Notes: generated by a model from the letters alone, not told the origin. Shown: positions 1-9,468, counted from the first letter of the stretch. The stretch: DNA of 64,000 bases from Thermococcus sp. P6 (GCF_002214525.1 NZ_CP015104.1:434001-498000), one strand, 5' to 3'. Made by a program: numbers and translations.

Positions 1-243
1 TCGTCAAGAGGGTGGCAGAGGGAGTATGACTGCGCCAGGGAGATCCCCTTGAGCCAGCATCTGTTCAAAAAGCTTCCAGTCCACGAGGCCGGGGAGATAT
101 TCTACTGGTACCTCGAAAGCGGCTACGTGATGATATTCCACAAAAACTCCCCCGTAAAGAACTACGAAACGGTCAACTTCACGGTTACCTATGGAGAAAG
201 AACGGACTGGGGAGCCTTTAGGGTCGCCCTCGGGAGGGGATGA
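1..243 (+). CDS. Unknown protein, C-terminal fragment (gene enters from the left edge)
   Basis: The reading frame is open from base 1 to the TGA at 241-243, giving the last 80 residues of a protein whose start lies outside the window. The fragment is mixed polar and aromatic, with no membrane segment, cysteine cluster or motif I recognise. The next gene starts 5 bases after the stop, and its ribosome binding site lies inside the last codons of this one, so the two are probably co-transcribed. I cannot assign a function. Confidence 0.6.
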   Translation, partial: SSRGWQREYDCAREIPLSQHLFKKLPVHEAGEIFYWYLESGYVMIFHKNSPVKNYETVNFTVTYGERTDWGAFRVALGRG

Positions 244-247
244 TAAC

Positions 248-778
248 GTGAGGTTCGAACCGAAGCCCTTCACCGAACCACTCCCTTTCAGATGCATGTT
301 CTGCCTCGACTGCTGCAGGGGAAGACATGTGTATCTGACGCTGGGAGACGTGGAGAGAATAGCAAAGGCCGGTTACGACCCGGAGGAATTCGTGACGTTC
401 TCGGTGGAGGGAAATAAAGTCCGCTTCGTGCTGAGCATCAGGGAGTGGGATCTGGGCTGTGTCTTCCACGACCCTGAAACCGGAAAGTGCAGGATACACC
501 GGGTAAGGCCCCTGATATGCAGGATCTACCCCTTCATGGTCTCGGAGAAGCCCCTGGGAGTGGAGGGTGAGAGGGCTTTTGAGTACAGGGGTAGAAAACT
601 CTGGCTCTACTACGACGCGAACTGCCCCGGAATAAAAGCCGAAAACCCGGAAAAAATCGTGAGTCCGGAGGAGATAGCCGAACTCGATCTCAGGTTCAGG
701 GAGGAGTTCGAGAAAACCGACGTTGAGGGCCTTGCAGAGCTTCTTGATGAACTACCATTTCAACCGACGACGGGTTAA
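248..778 (+). CDS. YkgJ-family CxxCxxCC zinc/iron-binding protein
   Basis: About 176 residues. Near residue 16 is the signature CMFCLDCC (CxxCxxCC), followed mid-protein by GCVFHDPETGKC and CRIHRVRPLICRIYPF. This is the cysteine layout of the YkgJ/UPF0153 family of predicted Fe-S or zinc cluster proteins, whose biochemical role is not established. The start is taken as GTG 248 because a GGGAGGGG Shine-Dalgarno lies just upstream (about 234-240). An ATG further upstream at 191 would put about 19 non-conserved residues inside the previous gene. It is soluble, with no signal peptide. The family call is firm; the function is open. Confidence 0.85.
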   Translation: MRFEPKPFTEPLPFRCMFCLDCCRGRHVYLTLGDVERIAKAGYDPEEFVTFSVEGNKVRFVLSIREWDLGCVFHDPETGKCRIHRVRPLICRIYPFMVSEKPLGVEGERAFEYRGRKLWLYYDANCPGIKAENPEKIVSPEEIAELDLRFREEFEKTDVEGLAELLDELPFQPTTG

Positions 779-786
779 GGTTTTAA
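777..786 (+). promoter_or_regulatory. TATA box for the PUA-like gene, probably leaderless
   Basis: GGTTTTAAGG lies about 25 bases before the ATG at 809. Archaeal transcription starts about 25 bases past the box, so the mRNA would begin at or next to the start codon. No convincing Shine-Dalgarno precedes the ATG, which fits a leaderless message. Confidence 0.45.
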
Positions 787-808
787 GGCCTTCACCGGGG
801 CTTGGACC

Positions 809-1315
809 ATGGAAGAAAAGCTCGTCTACCGAAGGGCCTCGGCGTGGGAGTACGACCTGATCCTGCGGGAAGCTGAGAAGTACGGGGAGCTAAAACATGA
901 TTTTTTCGCGATCGTGGAAGGAACGTTCAGAGACGTTTACGCGGTTAACGAGAGGCTGTGGCGGGAAATAGAGAGGATGAGGGTCAAACCCTACTCCTAC
1001 GGAACCTTCGTGGGCACGATAAAGGTGGATGAAAACCTCGTCGAGAAGTTCTACCCGAACGTGGAGTTCTTCTACTTCGTTGAGGTTGAGAGGAACTACG
1101 CGGTTCTAACTCCGAAGGCGGGCTTTCTCTTCACGACCGGAAAGGACGTGCCAAGGAACGGGGTGAGGAGATACCACTGGGAGGGAACGAAGAAGCTCGT
1201 TGTTTACGATGAGAACGGGGTCCTTCTCGGCATCGGGAGAATAAACCCGCGTAGCAGAAGGAAGTTCATCCTGAACGTTACGGACGTTGGAGAGTTCATA
1301 AGAAGGCACCGGTGA
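809..1315 (+). CDS. PUA-like domain protein, NIP7/UPF0113-related
   Basis: 168 residues, soluble and rich in Arg, Lys and aromatics. The N-terminal half is alpha/beta. The C-terminal part (about residues 100-168) reads like a PUA RNA-binding fold, with hydrophobic strands, a V-V-Y-D turn, a G-x-G-R segment and a basic C-terminal end. It resembles archaeal proteins annotated as NIP7-like or PUA-containing, which act in ribosome or tRNA maturation, but I see no catalytic motif and the family assignment is tentative. It has its own promoter and is probably translated from a leaderless mRNA. It ends 120 bases before the KaiC-like gene. Confidence 0.6.
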   Translation: MEEKLVYRRASAWEYDLILREAEKYGELKHDFFAIVEGTFRDVYAVNERLWREIERMRVKPYSYGTFVGTIKVDENLVEKFYPNVEFFYFVEVERNYAVLTPKAGFLFTTGKDVPRNGVRRYHWEGTKKLVVYDENGVLLGIGRINPRSRRKFILNVTDVGEFIRRHR

Positions 1316-1390
1316 GGGTCCTTAGGCGTAAAGCTTAAATATCCCCAGCATAATAAAAACAAATGTAACTAAAAGATTATTCTACTCAAC

Positions 1391-1401
1391 CGGGCTTAAA
1401 T
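1391..1401 (+). promoter_or_regulatory. TATA-like box before the KaiC-like gene
   Basis: GGCTTAAATCA would place the transcription start near 1418, just before the GGAGGTGA ribosome binding site at 1422-1429. A second candidate, GCTTAAATAT, lies at about 1334-1343. The near box argues for the ATG at 1435 rather than the one at 1420. Confidence 0.4.
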
Positions 1402-1434
1402 CATCACGAAAAGTTCGTTATGGAGGTGAAGCGG

Positions 1435-2175
1435 ATGAAGAGGATTAAAACCGGGATTCCGGGTATGGACGAGATTCTTCACGGGGGGATTCCAGAGAGG
1501 AACGTGGTACTTCTCAGCGGTGGACCCGGGACGGGGAAGAGCATCTTCAGCCAGCAGTTTCTATGGAACGGCTTAAAAATGGGCGAACCCGGGGTTTACG
1601 TGGCCTTCGAGGAACATCCGGTTCAGGTGAGGCAGAACATGGCAGGATTCGGATGGGACGTCAGAGAGTACGAGGAGAAAGGGCTATTTGCCATGGTGGA
1701 CGCGTTTACCTCCGGAATAGGGAAGTCAAAGGAGTATGAAAAGTACATTGTCCACGATTTAACGGACGTGAGGGAGTTTATAGACGTTTTGAGACAGGCA
1801 GTAACGGACATCGGAGCAAAGAGGGTCGTGGTCGATTCGGTTACAACCCTCTACATAAACAAACCGGCGATGGCAAGGAGCATAGTTCTCCAGCTCAAGA
1901 GGGTTTTAGCCGGACTGGGGTGCACCAGCATCTTCGTAAGCCAGATCAGCGTCGGCGAGAGAGGTTTCGGCGGACCCGGTGTTGAACACGGCGTCGATGG
2001 AATAATAAGGCTCGATCTCGACGAGATAGACGGCGAGCTTAAACGCTCCCTCATAGTGTGGAAGATGAGGGGAACATCACACTCAATGAGAAGGCATCCC
2101 TTCGATATAACGGATAAAGGAATCAGGGTCCATTCCGACAGGGTTCTGAAGAAAAAGGAGGAGGTGGTGTTATGA
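1435..2175 (+). CDS. KaiC-like RecA-family ATPase
   Basis: 246 residues, a single KaiC/RecA domain. Walker A is GGPGTGKS near residue 30, Walker B is RVVVDSV near residue 130, and a KaiC-type C-terminal strand region follows. Archaeal single-domain KaiC homologues bind and hydrolyse ATP; their roles in signalling or transcription are mostly unproven. ATG 1435 is preferred over ATG 1420 because GGAGGTGA at 1422-1429 sits five bases before it and would itself overlap the upstream ATG. The stop overlaps the start of the next gene (ATGA), a classic translational coupling. The neighbour carries the regulatory domain typically found beside KaiC homologues, so the two probably form a functional pair. 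Confidence 0.88.
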   Translation: MKRIKTGIPGMDEILHGGIPERNVVLLSGGPGTGKSIFSQQFLWNGLKMGEPGVYVAFEEHPVQVRQNMAGFGWDVREYEEKGLFAMVDAFTSGIGKSKEYEKYIVHDLTDVREFIDVLRQAVTDIGAKRVVVDSVTTLYINKPAMARSIVLQLKRVLAGLGCTSIFVSQISVGERGFGGPGVEHGVDGIIRLDLDEIDGELKRSLIVWKMRGTSHSMRRHPFDITDKGIRVHSDRVLKKKEEVVL

Positions 2176-2681
2176 AGGTGGAGGTACCCCTTAACCCGAT
2201 TGGAAGGCAGGAGATACACCGGCTGGAGAGCATACTTCTGTTCGCTACGCTCTTCAGGCCGGAGGTTATTGAACTGATAAAAGATCCGGCCGAGAGGCTG
2301 ACGTGGGTGGACAGTCTGGCGGTTGCTGCGGGGGCAATAGCGAGGGAAAAGGCGAACATGAGCGTGTCAGAGATAGCAAACGAGCTCGGCAGGACCGAGC
2401 AGACCATCAGGAAGCACCTCAAAGGGGAGACCAAGGCGGGACAGCTGGTCAGGGAAACCTATGAGCTCATCAAGGGCGGAAGACTTGAGGAGCTCGTCAG
2501 GACTCTGGAGATAATAGAAAAAGGCAGTTCTGGGGAGTTCGTGGCAAAGGAGGAGTACGAGAAGCTCAAGCTTGAGCTCGAGACGGTCAGGAAGGAGAAA
2601 GAGGAACTCGAGGCGAAGATGAGGGAGCTCAGGGACGGGCTGAAGAAAGTAAAGGAGGAACTCGAAAGGCTCCTCGAGTGA
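2172..2681 (+). CDS. HTH / near-KaiC regulatory protein with C-terminal coiled coil
   Basis: 169 residues. Residues about 50-90 form a helix-turn-helix-like segment ([19 protein letters not shown]). It resembles the probable regulatory domain known to sit beside KaiC homologues (TIGR03879, near_KaiC). Residues about 120-169 are a highly charged Glu/Lys heptad coiled coil, suited to dimerisation. It overlaps the stop of the KaiC-like gene by four bases, so it is translated with it. The likely role is a DNA-binding partner or output module for the ATPase; the target genes are unknown. Confidence 0.75.
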   Translation: MKVEVPLNPIGRQEIHRLESILLFATLFRPEVIELIKDPAERLTWVDSLAVAAGAIAREKANMSVSEIANELGRTEQTIRKHLKGETKAGQLVRETYELIKGGRLEELVRTLEIIEKGSSGEFVAKEEYEKLKLELETVRKEKEELEAKMRELRDGLKKVKEELERLLE

Positions 2682-2695
2682 AGAAAACCTCCCAA

Positions 2696-2735
2696 AGCCC
2701 TTTTGGATTAGCCTTTTTGGATTCTTATTTTCTCA
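2696..2735 (+). terminator. T-rich terminator built from a tandem 14-bp repeat
   Basis: Two adjacent 14-base units, AGCCCTTTTGGATT (2696-2709) and AGCCTTTTTGGATT (2710-2723), differ at one base and supply two T-runs, followed by another T-run at about 2725-2732. Archaeal termination uses such oligo-T tracts. The second unit abuts the stop codon of the convergent speD gene. Confidence 0.5.
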
Positions 2736-3138
2736 GGCTTTCTTCCCACGTGAGTATCATGTGGGTGAAGGTATCATCGTCCTCTTCTATTCCACGCTTT
2801 ACCTCGGAAACGTGGGCGTATCTGGCCTTTATCCTTTCAAGGATGTAATCAACGGCCGCTTCAGGATCAGCACTGGTCCCGCAGGTGTAAACGTCCAGAG
2901 CTGCGTAACCCCTCTCGGGCCACGTGTGGATGGAGATGTGGCTCTCGGCAACGATGACCATCCCGCTCACTCCCGTAGGGGAGAACTTGAAGAAGTAACT
3001 CGCCTTAATTTCCATCTTACCAACCTTGGCCGCTTCAAGGAATATCTCCCTGAGCCTGTTAGCGTCACCGAGAATTTCGGGATCGCAACCGGCAGCCTCA
3101 ACAATGTAGTGGAACCCTATCGTCTCTATCTCGCTCAT
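2725..3138 (-). CDS. speD: S-adenosylmethionine decarboxylase proenzyme (class 1B)
   Basis: 137 residues. It makes decarboxylated SAM, the aminopropyl donor for polyamines such as spermidine and the long or branched polyamines of hyperthermophiles. The self-cleavage site Glu-Ser lies in AESHISIHTWPE (near residue 60), where the Ser becomes the pyruvoyl cofactor. The conserved His, and Cys in VYTCG, are also present. The length matches the short prokaryotic class. ATG 3138 is chosen because a GGGAGGTG site lies six bases upstream; a GTG at 3147 falls inside that site. A TATA-like CTTTAAAAAG on the minus strand at 3171-3181 gives a short leader. It is convergent with the near-KaiC gene. Confidence 0.95.
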   Translation of the reverse strand: MSEIETIGFHYIVEAAGCDPEILGDANRLREIFLEAAKVGKMEIKASYFFKFSPTGVSGMVIVAESHISIHTWPERGYAALDVYTCGTSADPEAAVDYILERIKARYAHVSEVKRGIEEDDDTFTHMILTWEESLRK

Positions 3139-3170
3139 GGCTCCCACCTCCCTTGCACCTTTAAACCTAC

Positions 3171-3181
3171 CCTTTTTAAAG
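3171..3181 (-). promoter_or_regulatory. TATA box of speD
   Basis: CTTTAAAAAG on the minus strand places transcription start near 3150, about a dozen bases before the speD ATG and just ahead of its Shine-Dalgarno. The stretch from 3182 to 3340 holds no gene I can support. Confidence 0.45.
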
Positions 3182-3342
3182 TTAAGCCCCGAAGGGAAGG
3201 CCTCAACGGGGTTGTTTTGACTTTGAATTACCCATATCGGTCAGAGATTCATTAAACGCTCTTCAAGGTCTTTCAAATTGATTTAAAAGGATTTCGGGCC
3301 CTGATTCAATCCCCAGATGGCCCCGCGGGATCAACCACTAAT

Positions 3343-3350
3343 CTTTAAAA
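3343..3350 (+). promoter_or_regulatory. TATA box of the secF-secD-trkA operon
   Basis: CTTTAAAA puts the start site near 3372, about 30 bases before the secF ATG, with GAGAGGTGG as ribosome binding site. Confidence 0.45.
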
Positions 3351-3403
3351 CCCATGTTCCCAACTAACGGCGGTCTTATCAAAACCTCTCGAGAGGTGGA
3401 AGT

Positions 3404-4300
3404 ATGTCAAAGTCCAAATCGAAAGCAAAACCCACCGACACCGTGGGAGCAAAGGAAAGAAGATTGAGCGTTCTTGCCCGGATGGAGTACAGAAAGATGA
3501 TAACCTACCCGCTCGCGGTCTTCCTGATCGCCCTTGTGCTTCTTGCGGTCAACTCTCCAACGCTGGGAATAGACCTGAAGGGCGGTGTCGTGGTTACAGC
3601 CTACGGGGTCAACGGTAACCCCGACGAACTGGCGGGTTACCTGAGCGATAAACTCGGCGTGGACGTGAGGGTTGAGAAGTTCACGGGGATTCAGAGCAGT
3701 GGCGTCAGGGTTTACGCCCCAACAGGAACGGATCCGGTTAAAATAATCGACGTCATGAAGGAGAGGTATCCGGATGCGGAGTACACCCAGAGTGAGGTCC
3801 AGCCGACCTTTGGGAAGATAGCGCAGCAGCAGGGAATCAAGGCGCTGGTGTTTGCCTTCCTTGCCATGGCGGTCGTGGTCTTCCTGTTCTTCAGGAACCT
3901 CGTGCCCTCGCTCACGATAATATTCTCCGCCCTCTCGGACATGACGATAGCAGTGGCGCTCATGGGGGTCTCCGGAATCGAGCTGACCACGGCCACCATA
4001 GCGGCCCTGCTCATGCTCATAGGTTACACCGTGGACAGCAACATACTCCTCACAACGAAACTCCTCAAAAGGAAGGAGGGTTCCATAGAAAAGGCCTATC
4101 TGTCGGCGGTTTCCACGGGCTTCACGATGAGCACGACAACCCTTGGGGCTCTGTTTGTCCTCTGGATAATCTCCACCAGCCAGACGATAGACAACATAGC
4201 CGTTGTTCTGATGTTCGGTCTTCTTGCGGATTTTATGAACACGTGGATCCTCAACGCCGGTGTTCTGAAGTGGTACCTCACAAGGGGTGGTAAAGCATGA
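3404..4300 (+). CDS. secF: Protein translocase subunit SecF
   Basis: 298 residues. Partner of SecD in the membrane complex that assists protein export through SecYE. After a charged, lysine-rich N-terminus there is one membrane helix (about residues 33-50). It is followed by the motif GIDLKGGV, typical of the SecD/SecF N-terminal region, then a periplasm-side domain, then five further helices in the second half. ATG 3404 follows GAGAGGTGG closely. secF precedes secD and overlaps it by four bases (ATGA), an arrangement common in euryarchaea. Confidence 0.95.
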   Translation: MSKSKSKAKPTDTVGAKERRLSVLARMEYRKMITYPLAVFLIALVLLAVNSPTLGIDLKGGVVVTAYGVNGNPDELAGYLSDKLGVDVRVEKFTGIQSSGVRVYAPTGTDPVKIIDVMKERYPDAEYTQSEVQPTFGKIAQQQGIKALVFAFLAMAVVVFLFFRNLVPSLTIIFSALSDMTIAVALMGVSGIELTTATIAALLMLIGYTVDSNILLTTKLLKRKEGSIEKAYLSAVSTGFTMSTTTLGALFVLWIISTSQTIDNIAVVLMFGLLADFMNTWILNAGVLKWYLTRGGKA

Positions 4301-5820
4301 AGAGGAGAACCAAAAAGCTTCTCCTGAACCCGAGGATACTCCTACTCATTCTGGTCCTCGTAGGATCTACAGCTGGCCTTATCCTCAGGCCGCTCACCTT
4401 TGGTATAGATATAAGCGGTGGTGTTGCGCTCGTTGCCCAGACCGAGCACCCGGTCGATACGAAGACGATGGAGCTCGTCGTCGATTCCCTTCAGAAGAGG
4501 TTGAACACCCTCGGTCTGAGGGACATAAGGGTTGAAGCTCAGGGGGATCAGATAGTCCTCGTTAAGGTTGCCAACGTCAGCAGTTCCCGGGAGGCGAACC
4601 GTATAAAGGAGGTCATCGAGAGTCAGGGTGTCTTCTACATGGAGTTCAACGGAACCATCTTCGGGACCGGAAAGGACATTGAGTACGTTGGCACCTACAA
4701 GATAAACACGGACAACAGCTGGAGCGTTCCTTTCAGGATCTCCAAGAGTGCCGCCGAGAAGTTCGCCAAACTCGCCTACGGTAAGACCGGATGGCCGGTT
4801 GACATGTTTCTTGACCCGCCCGTCAACTCCCTGCTGGTCGTTCCCGAGAGCGTTTACAGGACGATGAACAGTTCGGAGTTCAACGCGCAGGCACCCGAGG
4901 CTCCAACCCTGCTCGAGAGGATCGGAAGGGCCTTCAACATAAGCGTCGTCGCCTATTCCAACCAGAGTGCGGAGGAGATAGCAAAGCTCGCCGATGGGAA
5001 GAACAGGGTGGTCCTCGTTGACGTTCCCGGGGAACTTCAGGCGCAACTCGAGGGGATGAACCTGACCGTGGGGTACGTTCAGAGGAAGGAGGGAGAAAGT
5101 GACCACGCGCTCGTAGTAAGAATCCTTGGACTTTACGGCCCCTATTCCCTCGGTGAGGGTCTGACGGTTGGAAAGGCCCAGCAGGACGTTCAGATAACGG
5201 GAAGCTCACCCGACAGGCTCACGGCCGAGGCGGAGGCGAACACAATCTACACGATTCTAAAGAGCGGTTCCCTTCCGGTGAAGCTAACCGTAATAGGCAC
5301 GGAGTTCATATCCCCGAGGCTCGGTGAGAGCTTCAGAACTCAGGCCCTCTACGCCGGGATAGGAGCGCTCGTGGCGGTTCTCCTGATCGTTTACCTCCAC
5401 TACCGCAGGTGGGAGATAGCCATACCCGTTGCGAGCACGAGCTTCTTCGAGGCCCTGATCATCCTTGGAGTTGCGGCCCTGATCAGGTGGAACCTCGACC
5501 TCCCAAGCATAGCGGGCATCATAGCGGCCATAGGTACTGGCGTTGACCAGCAGGTGGTCATAACCGACGAGCTCCTCGGTGAGGAAACGACGACCAGAAT
5601 AAAAAGGCGCTCCAGTATGCTCAAGAGAATGGGAAGGGCCTTCTTTGTCATCTTCGCCTCCGCGGCAACCACCATAGCGGCAATGAGCTTCCTGCTGGTT
5701 TACTTCGTCGGAACGCTAAAGGGCTTCGCCTTCACGACGATACTCGGAGTGCTCATTGGAATCCTGATAACGAGGCCCGCGTACGCAGAAATAGCCAAAT
5801 ACCTGCTCGGTGAGGACTGA
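4297..5820 (+). CDS. secD: Protein translocase subunit SecD
   Basis: 507 residues. RND-like export helper that forms a complex with SecF. It has an N-terminal membrane helix (about 11-28), GIDISGGVAL, a large extracellular P1 domain of about 300 residues, then five helices from about residue 345, with the conserved charged segment around GTGVDQQVVITDE. The start overlaps the secF stop and its own stop TGA overlaps the trkA ATG, so all three genes are translationally coupled. Confidence 0.95.
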   Translation: MKRRTKKLLLNPRILLLILVLVGSTAGLILRPLTFGIDISGGVALVAQTEHPVDTKTMELVVDSLQKRLNTLGLRDIRVEAQGDQIVLVKVANVSSSREANRIKEVIESQGVFYMEFNGTIFGTGKDIEYVGTYKINTDNSWSVPFRISKSAAEKFAKLAYGKTGWPVDMFLDPPVNSLLVVPESVYRTMNSSEFNAQAPEAPTLLERIGRAFNISVVAYSNQSAEEIAKLADGKNRVVLVDVPGELQAQLEGMNLTVGYVQRKEGESDHALVVRILGLYGPYSLGEGLTVGKAQQDVQITGSSPDRLTAEAEANTIYTILKSGSLPVKLTVIGTEFISPRLGESFRTQALYAGIGALVAVLLIVYLHYRRWEIAIPVASTSFFEALIILGVAALIRWNLDLPSIAGIIAAIGTGVDQQVVITDELLGEETTTRIKRRSSMLKRMGRAFFVIFASAATTIAAMSFLLVYFVGTLKGFAFTTILGVLIGILITRPAYAEIAKYLLGED

Positions 5821-6512
5821 TGTTCGTCGTGATAATGGGCGCCGGGAGGGTTGGTTACCTCGTTGCAAAGATGCTCGAAAGCGAGGGACACGACGTGACG
5901 ATAATAGAGAAGGACAAGGGGCGCGCCAAGGAGCTCTCGCTCCTCATAAACGGCCTCGTTATAGAGGGTGATGCCACGGATCCAAAAACCCTCGAAGAGG
6001 CCAACATAAAGCAGGCCGATGCCTTTGCGGCTTTAACCGGAAAGGACGACGCCAACCTGCTGGCCTGCATACTGGCGAAGCACCTGAACGGAAATATAAA
6101 GACGTCCCTCAGGATAAGCAACCCCCAGAACAGGCGCATCTTTGAAGAGGTAACCGACCTCAAGCGCTACTTCGACTTCGTCATAAGTCCCGAGGAGATA
6201 GCCGCGGAGTACATCAGCAGGAACATAGTCACACCGGGCTTCGACAGGGTTCTCTATCCGAAGGAAGGCGCCGAAATAGTCCGCTTTACCATCGATGAAA
6301 AGAGCGAGATAGCCGGCAAACTGGTCAGGGATCTGAAACTGCCGAAGGACGCGCTCATGGTTGCAATCTACGACGAGAAAGGAAACCTGACGATTCCCTC
6401 CGGTGATACAAAGCTCCCGAACAGGGGACAGATCATCATATTCGCAAAAAACAGCGCCCTCGACACGGTGAAGAATCTTCTGGAAAAGAAGAAGCCCGAA
6501 AATGAAAGTTAA
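5820..6512 (+). CDS. trkA: Trk-type potassium uptake regulator TrkA
   Basis: 230 residues. It has an N-terminal Rossmann RCK domain with the dinucleotide motif GAGRVG at residues 7-12 and the acidic IIEKD strand end, then a C-terminal TrkA-C domain (about 145-220). It gates a Trk/Ktr potassium channel in response to NAD(H) or nucleotides. No channel subunit is present next to it here. The ATG shares a base with the secD stop codon. The link to secDF is probably only co-expression. Confidence 0.93.
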   Translation: MFVVIMGAGRVGYLVAKMLESEGHDVTIIEKDKGRAKELSLLINGLVIEGDATDPKTLEEANIKQADAFAALTGKDDANLLACILAKHLNGNIKTSLRISNPQNRRIFEEVTDLKRYFDFVISPEEIAAEYISRNIVTPGFDRVLYPKEGAEIVRFTIDEKSEIAGKLVRDLKLPKDALMVAIYDEKGNLTIPSGDTKLPNRGQIIIFAKNSALDTVKNLLEKKKPENES

Positions 6513-6545
6513 CCTGTTCTACCTCCCTCTTTTCCTTTTCCATAG
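6513..6545 (+). terminator. T/C-rich terminator after trkA
   Basis: Past the trkA stop, the run CCCTCTTTTCCTTTTCC supplies oligo-T tracts before the ATP synthase promoter. Confidence 0.4.
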
Positions 6546-6566
6546 GCCTATGAATGGTTTCGAAAA

Positions 6567-6576
6567 CTATTTAAAG
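6567..6576 (+). promoter_or_regulatory. TATA box of the A-type ATP synthase operon
   Basis: CTATTTAAAG predicts a start near 6598, about 40 bases before atpH. It is the only strong promoter I see before the nine linked genes. Confidence 0.5.
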
Positions 6577-6637
6577 CGGTCCAAAAAAGTACAGGTGAAA
6601 TAAAGATCACGGGTTTTCATTGACAGGGGGGCCGATA

Positions 6638-6949
6638 ATGGAGGAGGTCATTAAGCAGATCGTTGAGGCAGAAAAACTGGCGGAAGAGCGGATAGAAGGG
6701 GCCAGAGAGGAGGCAAAGAGGATAATCCTCAAAGCCCGCGAAGAGGCCAAACTCCTCGAAAGGGAAGTTATTGAAAAGGCTGAGAGGGAAGGAGGATCAC
6801 TTATAGAGCAGGCCCGCCGCGAGGGTGAGGAGGAAGCCAGAAAGATACTGGAAGCCGGGGAGTCCGAGATCGAAGAGCTCAAGATCAGGGCAACCAACAA
6901 CCTCGAGAAGGCAATCTCCGCCGGGATATCGCTCGTGAGAGGGAGCTGA
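6638..6949 (+). CDS. atpH: A1Ao ATP synthase subunit H
   Basis: 103 residues, almost entirely one long Glu/Arg/Ala-rich coiled coil, as expected for the peripheral-stalk subunit H that pairs with subunit E. The start is ATG 6638, preceded by a GGGGGG ribosome binding site; an in-frame TTG at 6620 is less likely. First gene of the operon; atpI begins two bases after its stop. Confidence 0.93.
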   Translation: MEEVIKQIVEAEKLAEERIEGAREEAKRIILKAREEAKLLEREVIEKAEREGGSLIEQARREGEEEARKILEAGESEIEELKIRATNNLEKAISAGISLVRGS

Positions 6950-6950
6950 G

Positions 6951-8927
6951 ATGTTCAGGCCCGAAGAGATGGTGAGAATAGAAACCATCACGCTCAGCAG
7001 GTACAGGGACGACCTGTTAACCTACCTTCACGAGAGCGGTGCGGTTGAGGTAAGGGAGCTCGACGTCAGCATGGCGCAGAAGGATTCACCCAACGAGTAC
7101 CACCGGAAGGCCGCTTCCTACTCGATAACCATCTCAAGGCTTGCCGAATTCCTCAAAGCCTACAGGAAATCCTCCGGGGGAGGGATCAGGGAGTTCATAT
7201 TTCCCCGGGAGAGGGAGAGGAGAAGGTACAGGTACCGGGGAGTGGAGGCCCTTATAAAAGACGTCGAGGAGTTTCTGGCGGTAGTTGAGCCGGAGATAAA
7301 GGCCGCCGAGGGCAGGATAACCTCCATCCAGACGGAGATCGAGAGGATAAAGGAAGATATAGCCACTCTGGAGCTCCTATCGGTCTTTAACATCGACGTC
7401 TCCTACCTGAGACCAACGGACATGCTTGAGATAGCGGTTGGAACGGTTGAGAGAAACAGGTTTAAGGGCCTCCTTGAGGACGTCAGAGGGGCCACTGAAG
7501 GAAGGGTCGTTGCCGTCTCCAGGGAGCTAAAGGATAAAACCGTCGCTATTTTTGTCTTCCTCCGAAAGGACTACGAAAGGGCCAATCCCGTTCTGGCGAA
7601 GTACTCCTTCGAGAGGATCGAGGTTCCGGAAGGGGAGGGAACCCCTAAGGAGCTCATGGACGTTTACATGGATAAACTCAGGGAGAAGGAAAGGGAGCTT
7701 GAGGAAGCGAGAAAAGAGGCGGAAGCGCTGGCGGAGAAATACTACGATGATGTCGTCTTTTATCAGGAGCTGGTGGAGAACGAGCGTGACAAGGCAACCG
7801 CCCTCCCGATGCTGGCCAGAACGAACATGACCTTCGCCCTGACCGGCTGGCTTCCAAGGAGCGATGTTCCAGAGGTCATCGAGGGCATTAAACGAATAAC
7901 CGGAGGAAAGGCTTACATCAACGTCCGCGAACCGACCGAGGAAGAGCTCGAAGAGATTCCGATAAAGCTGAAGAACCCCTCATGGGCCAGACCCTTTGAG
8001 ATGCTCACCCAGATGTACGGCGTTCCAAAGTACAACGAGATAGACCCGACGCCGATAATAACCTTCACCTACTCCTTCTTCTTCGGGTTCATGCTCACGG
8101 ACTTCATGTACGGCCTCATAATAGCGATAGTGGCGGCACTCCTCGTCGCCGGGCACAGAAAGTTCAATGACGGCACCTACAAGTTCGCATACACCCTGCT
8201 GGTAAGTTCGTTCTTCACCATGGCCATGGGTGTAGTCTTCGGCAGCTACTTTGGAAACGCCCTCGATTTAGCGGGGTTCAGGGTCCCGCGCGTTTGGGAC
8301 ACCTTCAGGGACGCGCTCGTGGTGCTTGAGCTGGCCCTTGCGATAGGCATAACCCACCTCTTCATAGGCTACACCACCGGATTCATAGTCAAGCTCAAAA
8401 ACGGCGAGATTAAGGATGCAGTACTCGACCAGCTCTCCTGGATGCTCATAATACCCGGAATAAGCGCCCTGTTCCTGGCGAGCAGAAACCCCGCACTTGA
8501 AATGCCCGGAAAGGTCCTCTTTGGAGCGGGTCTGGTGCTGTTTGTCCTCAGCGAGCTCAAGAACGGGGCACTGGCCTTACTGCTGGTCATATCGGACTTC
8601 TTCGGTTTCGTGGGCAGCTGGCTCAGCTACGCAAGGCTCATGGCCCTCGCCCTTGCCACGGCCGGAATCGCCATGGTCGTCAACGTGCTCACCCAGATGG
8701 TCTGGGGAATAAACATCGGCCCCGTGCCGATAGGGGTAGTCGTAGGAATCCTGCTGTTTGCCGGTGGCCAGATATTTTCGGTCGCCATAAACGCCCTCGG
8801 GGCGTTCGTTCACTCTCTCCGTCTTCAATACGTTGAGTTTTTTGGAACGTTCTATTCGGGTGATGGTAAACCCTTCGAGCCCTTCAGGGCAAAAAGAGAG
8901 GTTTCGGAACTGGAACTTGAAAGTTAA
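6951..8927 (+). CDS. atpI: A1Ao ATP synthase subunit I (membrane stator, a-subunit type)
   Basis: 658 residues. The N-terminal half (about 1-340) is soluble with long coiled coils and forms the stator arm that contacts the peripheral stalks. The C-terminal half holds about eight membrane helices that carry the ion half-channels beside the K ring. The length and layout match archaeal AtpI/NtpI. It is followed by atpK after 15 bases with a GGAGGTG site. Confidence 0.95.
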   Translation: MFRPEEMVRIETITLSRYRDDLLTYLHESGAVEVRELDVSMAQKDSPNEYHRKAASYSITISRLAEFLKAYRKSSGGGIREFIFPRERERRRYRYRGVEALIKDVEEFLAVVEPEIKAAEGRITSIQTEIERIKEDIATLELLSVFNIDVSYLRPTDMLEIAVGTVERNRFKGLLEDVRGATEGRVVAVSRELKDKTVAIFVFLRKDYERANPVLAKYSFERIEVPEGEGTPKELMDVYMDKLREKERELEEARKEAEALAEKYYDDVVFYQELVENERDKATALPMLARTNMTFALTGWLPRSDVPEVIEGIKRITGGKAYINVREPTEEELEEIPIKLKNPSWARPFEMLTQMYGVPKYNEIDPTPIITFTYSFFFGFMLTDFMYGLIIAIVAALLVAGHRKFNDGTYKFAYTLLVSSFFTMAMGVVFGSYFGNALDLAGFRVPRVWDTFRDALVVLELALAIGITHLFIGYTTGFIVKLKNGEIKDAVLDQLSWMLIIPGISALFLASRNPALEMPGKVLFGAGLVLFVLSELKNGALALLLVISDFFGFVGSWLSYARLMALALATAGIAMVVNVLTQMVWGINIGPVPIGVVVGILLFAGGQIFSVAINALGAFVHSLRLQYVEFFGTFYSGDGKPFEPFRAKREVSELELES

Positions 8928-8939
8928 GGAGGTGCATGA

Positions 8940-9431
<492 letters not shown>

Positions 9432-9468
9432 CTCCGTAAACTTTCTTTATAACCCGGGAGGAAGGAAG

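Noticed and set aside
250-270. GGTTCGAACC resembling a tRNA T-arm
   Set aside because: No acceptor stem, D-arm or anticodon arm around it; it is the start of the CxxCxxCC protein gene.
1420-1434. ATG 1420 as start of the KaiC-like gene
   Set aside because: The ribosome binding site GGAGGTGA begins inside this codon run and is spaced for ATG 1435.
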